64,000 nt of DNA from Actinomadura sp. NBRC 104412 (lineage in GTDB: Bacteria > Actinomycetota > Actinomycetes > Streptosporangiales > Streptosporangiaceae): assembly GCF_030269515.1 (NCBI RefSeq), contig NZ_BSTM01000003.1, forward strand, positions 100,102 through 164,101, given 5' to 3'. Position 1 is the first letter of the stretch, and each line of letters opens with the position of its first letter. The notes beneath the pieces were generated by a model. That model ran no database searches. It was not told the DNA's origin and saw only the letters and a list, made by a program, of their open reading frames with translations. A program made the position numbers and the translations under genes. Of this stretch, positions 50,033 through 58,468 are shown in pieces.

Positions 50033-51154
50033 ATGCCGGCCGGGCGTGATGTCACGGAGACGATCGTGGGCTTCGCGCGGACGCTGCGCGCCGCCGGTGG
50101 TGACGCCGATCCCGAGCGGGTGCAGGCCATGCTGCGCGCCCTCGACCATCTCGACGTGCTCGACCGGACGGACGTGTACTGGGCGGGGCGGCTCACGCTG
50201 TGCGCCGATCCCGACGACCTGCCGCGCTACGACCGCTGTTTCGCCGCGTACTTCTCGGGCCTGACCGTCCGCCCGGGACGCCGCCCGCCGCCCACGGTGA
50301 TCGTGCGGCACATGCCCGTCGTGTCACCCGGCGACTCGGGCGACGGCGACGACGAGGAGGAGTCGCGCGAGGTCACGGTGGCGACGGCCAGCGCGGTCGA
50401 GGTGCTGCGCAACCGTGACGTGGCCAAGCTGGGGCCGGACGAGCGCGCCCAGGTCAACCGGCTCATCGCGGTCATGGACGCGTCCACGGAGACGCGCCGG
50501 TCGCGCCGGTTCGCGCCGTCCCCGCGCGGCCGTCTCGACCCGGGCCGGACGGTGCGGGAGACGCTGCGGCGCGGCGGCGAGATCTCGCTGCTGCGGTACC
50601 GGTCGCACCGCACCCGCCCGCGCCGCGTGGTGCTGCTGGTGGACGTGAGCGGGTCGATGAGCCCGTACGCGGACACGTTGCTGCGGTTCGCGCACGCGGC
50701 GGCGCGGTCCGGCGGGCGCGCCGTGGAGGTGTTCAGCGTGGGCACCCGGCTGACCCGTCTCACCCGCGAGCTGCGGCACCGCGACCCCGACACCGCGATG
50801 GCCGGGGCGTCCGCCGCCATCCCGGACTGGAGCGGCGGCACCCGGCTCGGCGAGGAGCTGAAGGAGTTCCTCGACCGGTTCGGGCAGCGCGGCATGGCCA
50901 GGGGCGCCATCGTGGTGATCGCGTCCGACGGCTGGGAGCGCGGCGACGCGGGGCTGCTCGGCGAGCAGATGGCCCGGCTGAGCCGGCTGGCGCACCGCGT
51001 CGTGTGGGCCAACCCGCACAAGGCGCGCCCCGGGTACGAGCCGCTGACCGCGGGTATGGCGGCGGCGCTGCCGCACATCGACGACTTCACCTCCGGGCAC
51101 AGCCTCGCCGCCCTGGAGGACCTGGCCCGCCTGATCGGAGATCGCCATGCGTGA
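50033..51154 (+). CDS. VWA-domain protein (CoxE-like)
   Basis: 373 residues. The C-terminal von Willebrand A domain has the metal-ion site DVSGSMSPYADT, with the other MIDAS residues in SGGTRLGEELKEFL and VIASDGWERGD. The N-terminal 200 residues are charged and helical. It is the expected adaptor of the MoxR ATPase encoded just before. It overlaps the XdhC gene by 8 bp, which ties the pair to molybdenum-enzyme maturation. Confidence 0.9.
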   Translation: MPAGRDVTETIVGFARTLRAAGGDADPERVQAMLRALDHLDVLDRTDVYWAGRLTLCADPDDLPRYDRCFAAYFSGLTVRPGRRPPPTVIVRHMPVVSPGDSGDGDDEEESREVTVATASAVEVLRNRDVAKLGPDERAQVNRLIAVMDASTETRRSRRFAPSPRGRLDPGRTVRETLRRGGEISLLRYRSHRTRPRRVVLLVDVSGSMSPYADTLLRFAHAAARSGGRAVEVFSVGTRLTRLTRELRHRDPDTAMAGASAAIPDWSGGTRLGEELKEFLDRFGQRGMARGAIVVIASDGWERGDAGLLGEQMARLSRLAHRVVWANPHKARPGYEPLTAGMAAALPHIDDFTSGHSLAALEDLARLIGDRHA

Positions 51155-52271
51155 CGTGCTCGACGACATCGCCGCCTGGTACGCGGCGGGGGAGACCTTC
51201 GGCCTGGCCACCGTGGTCAGGACCTTCCGCAGCGCGCCCCGTCCCGCGGGCGCCGCGATGGCCGTGTCGCCGTCGGGGGAGGTGACCGGCAGCGTGTCGG
51301 GCGGCTGCGTCGAGGGCGCGGTGTACGAGCTGGCCCAGGAGGTGATGGCCGCGGGCGAGCCGGTCGTCCAGCGGTACGGGGTCAGCGACGACGACGCGTT
51401 CGCGGTCGGGCTGACCTGCGGCGGCATCCTGGACGTGCTGGTCGAGCCGGTCGGGCCCGCGACCTTCCCCGAGTTCGCCGAGGTGGCGGCGTCCATCCGG
51501 GAGCGCGAGCCGGTCGCGGTCGCGACGGTGGTGGCCGGTCCGGGCGAGATCGGGGCGCGCAGGGTCGTGTGGCCGGAGCGCGCCTCGGGTTCGCTGGCGC
51601 CCGGCGCGCCGTACGCCGCGCGGCTGGACGCGGCGGTCGACGACGACGTGCGCGGGATGCTCGCGCAGGGACTCACCGGCCAGCGCCACTACGGGCGTGA
51701 GGGCGAGCGCCGCCTGGACGAGCTGACGGTGTTCGTGCACTCGTTCGCGCCGCCGCCGCGGCTGCTGGTGTTCGGCGCGATCGACTTCGCCGCCGCCGTC
51801 GCCAGGATCGGCAAGTTCCTCGGCTACCACGTGACGGTCTGCGACGCCCGCCCGGTGTTCGCCACGCCGAAGCGGTTCCCCGACGCCGACGAGGTCGTGG
51901 TGAAGTGGCCGCACAAGTTCCTCGATGGCACGGAGGTGGACGAGCGCACCGCGATCTGCGTTCTCACCCACGACCCCAAGTTCGACGTGCCGCTGCTGGA
52001 GGTGGCGCTGCGCACGCCCGCAGGGTACGTCGGCGCCATGGGGTCGCGCCGTACCCACGACGACCGGATGGCGCGGCTGCGCGAGGCGGGGCTGAAGGAG
52101 GACGAGTTGGCGCGGCTGCGGTCCCCGATCGGCCTGGACCTGGGCGCCCGCACCCCGGAGGAGACGGCCGTGTCGATCGCGGCCGAGCTGATCCAGCTTC
52201 GCTGGGGCGGGTCGGGGCGCCCGCTGACCGGCACCACCGGCCGCATCCACGGCGAGGTCCGCGAGGAGTAG
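51147..52271 (+). CDS. XdhC/CoxI-family molybdenum-cofactor maturation protein
   Basis: 374 residues. The N-terminal XdhC_CoxI domain (ATVVRTFRSAPRPAGAAMAV, GSVSGGCVEGAV) and the C-terminal Rossmann domain (LLVFGAIDFAAAVARIGKFL, YVGAMGSRRTHDDRMARLRE) are complete. XdhC binds molybdopterin, mediates its sulfuration and hands it to xanthine-dehydrogenase-type enzymes. No such enzyme is encoded in the window. The purine/ureide genes 4 kb to the right hint that its client could be xanthine dehydrogenase. Confidence 0.92.
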   Translation: MRDVLDDIAAWYAAGETFGLATVVRTFRSAPRPAGAAMAVSPSGEVTGSVSGGCVEGAVYELAQEVMAAGEPVVQRYGVSDDDAFAVGLTCGGILDVLVEPVGPATFPEFAEVAASIREREPVAVATVVAGPGEIGARRVVWPERASGSLAPGAPYAARLDAAVDDDVRGMLAQGLTGQRHYGREGERRLDELTVFVHSFAPPPRLLVFGAIDFAAAVARIGKFLGYHVTVCDARPVFATPKRFPDADEVVVKWPHKFLDGTEVDERTAICVLTHDPKFDVPLLEVALRTPAGYVGAMGSRRTHDDRMARLREAGLKEDELARLRSPIGLDLGARTPEETAVSIAAELIQLRWGGSGRPLTGTTGRIHGEVREE

Positions 52272-52281
52272 CTACCGTGGC

Positions 52282-52878
52282 GTGATGGCATCGCGCATGG
52301 GTGTGAGTCCGGCCGGGTTGCTGCTCGCGGCGGGGGAGGGGAGCAGGCTGGGCCGTCCCAAGGCGCTGCTGGAACTGGACGGGGAACGGCTGGTCGACCG
52401 CGGCGTGCGGACGCTGCGCGACGGTGGCTGCTCACCCGTCCTGGTGGTGGCCGGCGCCGCCCCGCTGGAGGTGATCGGGGCCGTGGTCGTCCCGAATCCC
52501 GACTGGCACACCGGGATGGGGTCGTCGTTGCGGGCGGGGCTGGCGGCCCTGCCGCCCGGCTGCCCCGCCGTCGTGGTCGCGCTGGTCGACCAGCCGCTGG
52601 TCGGCCCCGAGGCGGTGCGGCGCCTGATCGAGGCGTACGAGGCGGGCGCGCGTGTCGCCGTCGCCACCTACGAGGGACGTCGCCGCAACCCGGTGCTGAT
52701 CGCGGCCGAGCACGTCGAGGCGGTCGCCGAGGCCGCGCGGGGCGACGCGGGCGCCCGCGTCTTCCTGCGTGAGCACCCGGAGCTGGTGACGCCGGTGCCG
52801 TGCGCGGACGTGGCCGCGCCCGACGACATCGACATCCCCGCCGACCTGGAGGCGTTCAACCGGCGTCACGCCCGCTAG
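52282..52878 (+). CDS. MobA/MocA-like nucleotidyltransferase
   Basis: 198 residues. Nucleotide-binding signature LLLAAGEGSRLGRPKALLEL, and metal-binding ALVDQPLVG. Proteins of this type next to xdhC attach CMP to molybdopterin (MocA), giving the cytosine dinucleotide form used by the xanthine-oxidase family. Start is GTG 52282 or ATG 52285/52297. It overlaps the convergent MarR gene by 23 bp at its 3' end, and is the last gene of the MoxR unit. Confidence 0.88.
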   Translation: MMASRMGVSPAGLLLAAGEGSRLGRPKALLELDGERLVDRGVRTLRDGGCSPVLVVAGAAPLEVIGAVVVPNPDWHTGMGSSLRAGLAALPPGCPAVVVALVDQPLVGPEAVRRLIEAYEAGARVAVATYEGRRRNPVLIAAEHVEAVAEAARGDAGARVFLREHPELVTPVPCADVAAPDDIDIPADLEAFNRRHAR

Positions 52879-53347
52879 CCCCGGGCTCCGAGAGGGTGGA
52901 GAGGGCGCTCTCGTAGGCGCGGAGCGCGTCGACGACGAGGCGGCGCTGCTCCGGCGTGAGCGGTTCCAGCGCGGTGCGCCAGGCGGCGGCGCCGGGGGCC
53001 AGCCAGTCCCGGATGGCGGGCAGCCGGTCCTCGGCGATGCTGACGATGGTGCGGCGGCGGTCGGCGGGGTCGGCGTGCCGCTCCAGGAGCTCCTTGCGGC
53101 TGAGGTCGCCGACCATGAGGCTCACCGTGGCCGGGGCGACCTCCAGGCGCGCGGCCAGCTCGTTCACGCTCATCGGCCCGTCGAACATCAGGTACGCCAG
53201 CAGGGACAGATGGCGTGGCGCCAGGTCGAGCGAGCGCAGCACCTCCGGTGGCGGGGTCCGCTTGGCCCGCCCGATCAGCCTCGGCATCAGCAGGAGCATG
53301 GTCCGCACGCCGTCGTCCACACCGAGGCCCTGTTCGTCTGTTGACAT
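52856..53347 (-). CDS. MarR-family transcriptional regulator
   Basis: 163 residues, winged helix-turn-helix at about 60-125 (MSVNELAARLEVAPATVSLM, LSRKELLERHADPADRRRTI). ATG 53347 follows a GGGCGGG purine run; the frame stays open further upstream, but across the operator sequences. It is divergent from the F420-type reductase gene, with palindromes between them at 53367-53405, so it probably represses itself and that gene. Confidence 0.9.
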   Translation of the reverse strand: MSTDEQGLGVDDGVRTMLLLMPRLIGRAKRTPPPEVLRSLDLAPRHLSLLAYLMFDGPMSVNELAARLEVAPATVSLMVGDLSRKELLERHADPADRRRTIVSIAEDRLPAIRDWLAPGAAAWRTALEPLTPEQRRLVVDALRAYESALSTLSEPGASGRDAG

Positions 53348-53366
53348 GCCCGCCCGACCCAAATAG

Positions 53367-53405
53367 CTTTGCATCCAAAGTAGCTTTGCTTTCAAAGCAA
53401 AGCTA
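53367..53405. promoter_or_regulatory. Overlapping MarR operators
   Basis: CTTTGCATCCAAAG (53367-53380) and CTTTGCTTTCAAAG (53384-53397) are two related palindromes with centres 17 bp apart. The second is extended into a perfect 25-bp inverted repeat at 53381-53405 (12-bp arms around one C). The sequence is far more AT-rich than its surroundings. It sits between the divergent MarR and reductase genes. Confidence 0.7.
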
Positions 53406-53444
53406 TTGCACTTCGCATCCGACCCATCAGGATAGGGGGCGGCC

Positions 53445-54329
53445 ATGGAGGTCGCGGATTTCAACCGGTCGATCATCGAGGAGTTCCGGGCCAACGGCGG
53501 CGCGGTCGGCGGCCCGTTCGAGGGCGCCACGCTGGCGCTGCTGACCACCACCGGCGCCAAGACGGGCCGGCCCCATACCACCCCGCTCGTGTACATGGCC
53601 GACGGCGACCGCGTCCTGGTCTTCGCCACCAACTCCGGCGCCCCGTCGCACCCTCAGTGGTTCACCAACCTCCTCGCCGACAACCGCGTCACCGTCGAGA
53701 TCGGCACCGAGACCTACGAGGCCACGGCGATCGCGTTGCTCGGCGAGGAGCGCGCGGCCAAGTACGCCGAGCAGGCCCGGCGCCATCCCGCGTTCGCCGA
53801 GTACCAGGAGAAGACCGACCGCGAGATCCCGGTCGTCGCGCTCTACCGCGCCGCCTCGGAGCAGCCCTTGGGCATGGGCGACCTCCTGGTGAACGTGCAC
53901 CGTTCCCTCCGCCAGGACCTCGCGGCGCTCCGGGCCGACGTCGAGTCGTATCTGTCCAACGGCCGGGCGTCGGGGGCGGCAAGGCCCGACCTTGCCGCGC
54001 AACTACGCGCCCACTGCACCGCCTTCTGCGGTGCGCTGCACGAGCATCACCAAGGCGAGGAGACCCAAGGCTTCCCACGCCTGCAACGCCTTCACCCCGA
54101 GTTGGCCCCCGTCCTGGAACGCCTCAAGCAGGAACACGACGCCGTGACCGGCATGCGGCGGGACCTCCAAGCCCTCCTGGACGACATCGACACCGCCGAC
54201 CCCGACCAGGTACGCACCAAGCTCGCCCATGTCAACGACCAGTTGGAGGCCCACTACGCCTACGAGGAGAAGGAGCTCTTCGATGTGCTCAACACCGTGA
54301 CCGCCGGCGAATGGAGCGGTCCCCGCTAG
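53445..54329 (+). CDS. F420-dependent (Ddn-type) reductase fused to a hemerythrin domain
   Basis: 294 residues. Residues 1-140 match the deazaflavin-dependent nitroreductase/quinone reductase family (LTTTGAKTGRPHTTPLVYMA, SHPQWFTNLLADNRVTVEIG). Residues about 145-285 are a hemerythrin HHE domain with di-iron ligands in NVHRSLRQD, CGALHEHHQGEETQGFPRL, KQEHDAVTG and EAHYAYEEKELFDVL. The combination suggests an F420H2 reductase tied to an O2/NO-sensing or redox iron site. ATG 53445 has GATAGGGGG upstream. Probably under the divergent MarR regulator. Confidence 0.9.
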   Translation: MEVADFNRSIIEEFRANGGAVGGPFEGATLALLTTTGAKTGRPHTTPLVYMADGDRVLVFATNSGAPSHPQWFTNLLADNRVTVEIGTETYEATAIALLGEERAAKYAEQARRHPAFAEYQEKTDREIPVVALYRAASEQPLGMGDLLVNVHRSLRQDLAALRADVESYLSNGRASGAARPDLAAQLRAHCTAFCGALHEHHQGEETQGFPRLQRLHPELAPVLERLKQEHDAVTGMRRDLQALLDDIDTADPDQVRTKLAHVNDQLEAHYAYEEKELFDVLNTVTAGEWSGPR

Positions 54330-54405
54330 ACACCCGGGTTTGACGCGGAACCGATCGCGGGATGCCTTGGGACGTCCGCGTCCCCTTCCCCCGAGGGAGT
54401 CCTTG

Positions 54406-54882
54406 ATGGCCGACGGTCCTCCCGCGTTCTTCGGCTCGCCGCTCTTCGCGCCCGCGATGCGGGCCCTCACCCGGATCCATGTGGCGGTCTTCCAGGCCAC
54501 GGGAGGCCGGGTCGGCGGCCGGTTCCGGTTCGGCAGCGCCTTCCCGCACGGCGTGCCCGTCTGCCTGCTCACCACCCGAGGCCGCAAGTCCGGCAAGGCC
54601 CGCACCTGCGCGCTGATCCACCTGCCCGACGGCGACCGCGTCGTGCTGGTCGCGTCGCGCGGCGGGACGCCCCGCAGCCCGCAGTGGTACTTCAACGTGC
54701 TGTCCCAGCCCCGCGTCCTGGTGCGGACGCGCGGAGGGGCGCGCCGGATGCTGGCGTACGAGGCCGAAGGGGACGAACGCGAGGCGCTCTGGGAGCGGCT
54801 GGTGGCCCTCTACCCCGAGTACGCCGCCTGGACGGACCGGCGCATCCCCGTCGTCGTCTGCGAGCCCCCGCTCGGCGCCTAG
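54406..54882 (+). CDS. F420-dependent (Ddn-type) nitroreductase family protein
   Basis: 158 residues, single Ddn-like domain (CLLTTRGRKSGKARTCALIH, SPQWYFNVLSQPRVLVRTRG). The family uses reduced F420 to reduce quinones or nitro compounds. The N-terminal helix (about 10-32) may hold it to the membrane surface. ATG 54406 follows GAGGGAG. It lies 76 bp behind the reductase-hemerythrin gene and could be co-transcribed. Its stop overlaps the end of the convergent DUF6986 gene. Confidence 0.88.
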   Translation: MADGPPAFFGSPLFAPAMRALTRIHVAVFQATGGRVGGRFRFGSAFPHGVPVCLLTTRGRKSGKARTCALIHLPDGDRVVLVASRGGTPRSPQWYFNVLSQPRVLVRTRGGARRMLAYEAEGDEREALWERLVALYPEYAAWTDRRIPVVVCEPPLGA

Positions 54883-56105
54883 CGTTCGACGGAGGCGGGC
54901 AGCGCGCTCTCGTCGAGGGCGCCGCAGTCCACGGCGCGCCGGAGACGGTCCGTCAGGGCCTTGATGGTGGCGGGTTCGTCCAGGACGCCGTTGGACTTGC
55001 CCGCCGCCTGCTCGTGCCAGGCCCGGACGCGGCCGATGACCTCGTCGACGCCGGACAGGTGGTAGGCGTAGACGACGGCGTAGCGGCTGGGCAGGTGCGC
55101 GGGGTGCATGTCCCAGCCCTGCCAGAAGCCGTGCAGCATGGAGTGCCGGACCTGGGCGGCGTGCACCGCCCAGGTGTGGTTGACCTCGTCCGCGCCGTCG
55201 TTGCGGGGGACCACGTTGGTGGAGCCGTCCGACAGGCGCACGCCCGCGCCCGCCAGGGCGACCTGCATGACGTGCCGGGCGAAGTCGCAGGCGGGATGGT
55301 CGAGCCGCTGCTGCTCGGGCGGCAGGCCGAGGGCGGCGGTGTAGTCGAACACGCCGAAGTGCGCGGCGGTCATCCGGCCCCCGGCGGCGTCGGCGATCCC
55401 GCGCAGCCCGATCCGGCCCTCCTCGTCGAAGATCGCCTCGGGGGTCTCCACCTGGATCTCGAACCGCAGGATCCCGCCGGGCAGGCCCAGCGCGCCCTCC
55501 AGCCGGTCCAGGTAGTCGACGAACACCCGGACGTGCTCGGCCGCGACCACCTTCGGGAAGGTGATGGTGAACCCGCCCGGCAGCCGCCCCAGCCGGTCGC
55601 GCAGCGCGGTGAGGAACCCGTCGAGGGTGCGCATGGAACGCTCGTGCGCGCCGTCGGCGAACGACTTCACCCGCAGCCCCCAGTAGTGGGGCAGCCCCTT
55701 CACCTGGTACGCGGCAGCGACGGCCTCCACCACCTGCGCGATGTGGGCGTCCTCCTCCTCGTCGGAGCGGACCCCGTAGCCGTCCTCGAAGTCGATCCGC
55801 ACGTCCTCGACCGGCTCGGCCACCAGCTTGGCCGCCACCCGCTCCCGCACCGGACCGGCCAGCTCGGGATCGAGGCCGAACGCGGTGCCGAACGAGCCGG
55901 CGCCCGGCGTGTGGGTGTTGAGCAGCCGCAGCGCCTCGGCGCCGAAGTCGGCGGGCGTGGTGCGGGAGAAGCGGTCGGCGGGCACGTACACGGTGTGCAC
56001 CGGCTGCCGTCCGGTGGCGGGCCCCGGGAACCGCGTGGCGTGAGCGTCGCGGACCGCTGCGATCCGCGCGGACAGGTCGTCGAGCGAGGGGACGCTGAAG
56101 TTCAC
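54879..56105 (-). CDS. DUF6986 aldolase/citrate-lyase-like protein
   Basis: 408 residues. It resembles HpcH/HpaI and malate-synthase-type barrels: the acidic metal site is in DVRIDFEDGYG and FEIQVETPEAIF, and TITFPKVVAAEHV and FGVFDYTAALGL follow. The substrate is unknown; C-C bond cleavage or formation with a keto-acid is likely. GTG 56105 overlaps the epimerase-like gene by 4 bp. It is the last gene of the leftward ureide operon, so it may use a glyoxylate-type product of that pathway, an inference from position. Confidence 0.8.
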   Translation of the reverse strand: MNFSVPSLDDLSARIAAVRDAHATRFPGPATGRQPVHTVYVPADRFSRTTPADFGAEALRLLNTHTPGAGSFGTAFGLDPELAGPVRERVAAKLVAEPVEDVRIDFEDGYGVRSDEEEDAHIAQVVEAVAAAYQVKGLPHYWGLRVKSFADGAHERSMRTLDGFLTALRDRLGRLPGGFTITFPKVVAAEHVRVFVDYLDRLEGALGLPGGILRFEIQVETPEAIFDEEGRIGLRGIADAAGGRMTAAHFGVFDYTAALGLPPEQQRLDHPACDFARHVMQVALAGAGVRLSDGSTNVVPRNDGADEVNHTWAVHAAQVRHSMLHGFWQGWDMHPAHLPSRYAVVYAYHLSGVDEVIGRVRAWHEQAAGKSNGVLDEPATIKALTDRLRRAVDCGALDESALPASVER

Positions 56106-57028
56106 TCCGCCATGATCCCCCAAGATCCCGTGTGGTGGGCACCCGGCCGGAGGTGGATCACGTCGATCCCGGTGGCGAACGCGTTGGGCGGGCACGTCAT
56201 CGGCTCGGCGCCCAGCCCGCGGCGGCGCCGGTCGCCGGGGGCGGCGTCGGCGGTGACCACTTCCAGCCACGGATGGGCCGCGTCCGCCCACAGCGCCGTG
56301 GTGCGCCCGCCGCCGGTCAGCCGCACCCACGCGCGCCCGGCGGCGTCCCTGCGCAGCCCGGTGAAGGCGTTGTCGATGACCTGGCCGCCGAGCCTGCGGC
56401 CGTTGCGCAGATCGTACGGCGTGCCGGTGACGTCCACCGCGGGACCGGACGGGATCAGCCGCTCGTCCACCGGCAGCCACCGGTCGGCGGTGACCGTCAC
56501 GGCGCAGTCGTCGATCGGCTCGCCGACGGTGAGGTAGGGGTGCGCGCCGTGCCCGTACGGGGCGGTGCGCGTGCCCACGTTGCGGGCCGACAGCCGCACC
56601 GTCAGGCCCCGCTCCGCGTCCAGCGCGTAGTCGGCCTCCAGGTCGAGCCGGAACGGGTAGCCCGCCCGCCCCATCAGCCTGTGCGCCAGCCGCACCCGAT
56701 GAGGCTCCCGCTCCACCAGCGTCCAGGGGGACGAGCGCACGAGGCCGTGGATGGCGCACTCGTTCTTCGGCTCGGACAGGTCGAGCTGGTGGATGCGCCC
56801 GTCGTAGGCGTACCGGCCCCGGTCGATCCGGTTCGGCCAGGGGATCAGCAACTGCCCGAACGACACCTGGATCGGCTCGTCGGCGTCGAAGGACAGCACC
56901 AGCGGCAGCCCGTCGCGCTCCAGCTCCCGCAGGCCGGCGCCGGCCTCGGTGACGACGGCCCGGTACGGCCCGGCGGCGATGACGTGCTGGACGCCGCTGA
57001 TCGGCTCACCGTCGATCGACTCGGTCAT
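56102..57028 (-). CDS. Aldose 1-epimerase (galactose mutarotase)-like protein
   Basis: 308 residues, beta-sandwich of the galactose mutarotase superfamily. Conserved RIDRGRYAYDG, AIHGLVR, GHGAHPYLTVG (catalytic His) and EPMTCPPNAF (catalytic Glu) are present. It would interconvert alpha and beta anomers of a sugar, although its operon otherwise concerns ureide nitrogen. Its 3' end overlaps the DUF6986 gene. Its start is 30 bp after the DUF1116 stop. Confidence 0.88.
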   Translation of the reverse strand: MTESIDGEPISGVQHVIAAGPYRAVVTEAGAGLRELERDGLPLVLSFDADEPIQVSFGQLLIPWPNRIDRGRYAYDGRIHQLDLSEPKNECAIHGLVRSSPWTLVEREPHRVRLAHRLMGRAGYPFRLDLEADYALDAERGLTVRLSARNVGTRTAPYGHGAHPYLTVGEPIDDCAVTVTADRWLPVDERLIPSGPAVDVTGTPYDLRNGRRLGGQVIDNAFTGLRRDAAGRAWVRLTGGGRTTALWADAAHPWLEVVTADAAPGDRRRRGLGAEPMTCPPNAFATGIDVIHLRPGAHHTGSWGIMAE

Positions 57029-57058
57029 GGCCCGAAGGTACCCAAGCCGGCCGCGGGG

Positions 57059-58468
57059 TCAGGGCAGTTCGGCCAAGGCGTGCAGCGCGTCCTGGAACAC
57101 GGTGGCGGGCGGCGACACCAGGCCCGCGCCGACCTGCCCGACACCGGCCTCGCGGCCCGCGATCCCGGTGTCGATGACCGGCAGGATCCCGGTCCGGACC
57201 ACCTTGGTCACGTCGATCCCGCAGGGCGTGCCGCGGAACGACAGCAGCGGGATCTGCAGCCCCGGATGCTCGGCCAGCGTGATCTCGTACATCCGCTGGG
57301 TGGCGGCCAGCGCGTCGGGCACCTCGCCGCCGACGAAGCGGACGATGGCGGGCGCCGCGGCCAGCGCGAACCCGCCCACCCCGGCGGTCTCGGTGATCGC
57401 CGAGTCGCCGATGTCGGGGTTGGCGTCGTCCGGCCCGTACGCGCCGAGGTAGAGCCCGTCGGGCACCCCGGCGGGCCCGGTGAACCAGCGGTCGCCCGTC
57501 CCGGACACCTGGATGCCGAAGTCGGTGCCGTTGCGGGCCATCGCCACCACCAGGCTCGACCCCGGCACCCCGCGGGCGGCGTCGGCGGCGGCCTTGGCCG
57601 CGGCCATCGCCGGGTTCAGGAAGAAGTGGTCGTTGCCGCCGGCGAAGCGCAGCGCCTCGGCCACCTGGTCGCGCGGCGCGTCCGCCTCGGCCATGCCGGG
57701 CGCCAGCTCGCGCAGGAACAGCGAGGTCGCGGCCCGGTTGCGGTTGTGCAGCTCGTCGCCCATCTGCAGCGCCTGCGCCATGATCGACAACAGGTCGAGC
57801 GGGCCGTGCCGCCGCACCGCCTTCCGCAGGACGGGTCCCAGCACGTCCGACATCCACCGCAGCCGCTCGATCACCTCCGGGCCGTACGCGCCGTACCGGA
57901 GCACCTTGCCGAGCCCCTCGTTGAGCGAGCAGTACGCGGTGCCGCCGTGCTCGGCGTCCTCGACCACCAGCATCCACATGGACGGGCTCACCACGCCCGC
58001 CATCGGGCCGACCGCCCCGTGGTGGTGGCACGGGTCAAGCGTCGCCGCGCCCTTCTCCAGCAGTTCCTGGGCCTTCTCGGGCGTGTCGGCGAGCCCTTCC
58101 AGCAGCATCGCCCCGATCAGCGCGCCGCGCATGGGGCCGGACGCGCGCTCCCACTCCAGCGGAGGGCCCGCGTGCAGGAACGTGCCGCTCTCCAGGCCCA
58201 GCACCTCGCCCGCGGGACGCACGTCCACCAGGTGGGGGCGCGCGCTGAGCATCCGGCCGACCGCGCGCTCGTTCGCCTCGATGAAGCCGGGCCGTCCCAT
58301 CACCGCGACCAGGGCGTCCTCGGTGCCCTCGGGCGGCGGGCGCCAGTCCACGGCCTCGACCGGCACCGCCTGGGCCTCCAGCGCCTCGGCCAGCACCCCC
58401 ACGCCGGCCGTCACCACCCTCGGCTCGCGGGCCAGCAGCCCGCCCAGCCGCGACCGGGAGTCATCCAT
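57059..58468 (-). CDS. allG: DUF1116 protein, AllG (YlbE)-like oxamate transcarbamylase subunit
   Basis: 469 residues of the DUF1116/YlbE family (HLVDVRPAGEVLGLESGTFL, GDELHNRNRAATSLFLRELA, GGNDHFFLNPAMAAAKAAAD). In E. coli the proteins formerly FdrA, YlbE and YlbF (AllF, AllG, AllH) together form oxamic transcarbamylase, which makes oxamate and carbamoyl phosphate from oxalurate during allantoin use. All three are encoded here side by side. It overlaps the fdrA-type gene by 8 bp. The function is transferred from that system. Confidence 0.85.
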   Translation of the reverse strand: MDDSRSRLGGLLAREPRVVTAGVGVLAEALEAQAVPVEAVDWRPPPEGTEDALVAVMGRPGFIEANERAVGRMLSARPHLVDVRPAGEVLGLESGTFLHAGPPLEWERASGPMRGALIGAMLLEGLADTPEKAQELLEKGAATLDPCHHHGAVGPMAGVVSPSMWMLVVEDAEHGGTAYCSLNEGLGKVLRYGAYGPEVIERLRWMSDVLGPVLRKAVRRHGPLDLLSIMAQALQMGDELHNRNRAATSLFLRELAPGMAEADAPRDQVAEALRFAGGNDHFFLNPAMAAAKAAADAARGVPGSSLVVAMARNGTDFGIQVSGTGDRWFTGPAGVPDGLYLGAYGPDDANPDIGDSAITETAGVGGFALAAAPAIVRFVGGEVPDALAATQRMYEITLAEHPGLQIPLLSFRGTPCGIDVTKVVRTGILPVIDTGIAGREAGVGQVGAGLVSPPATVFQDALHALAELP

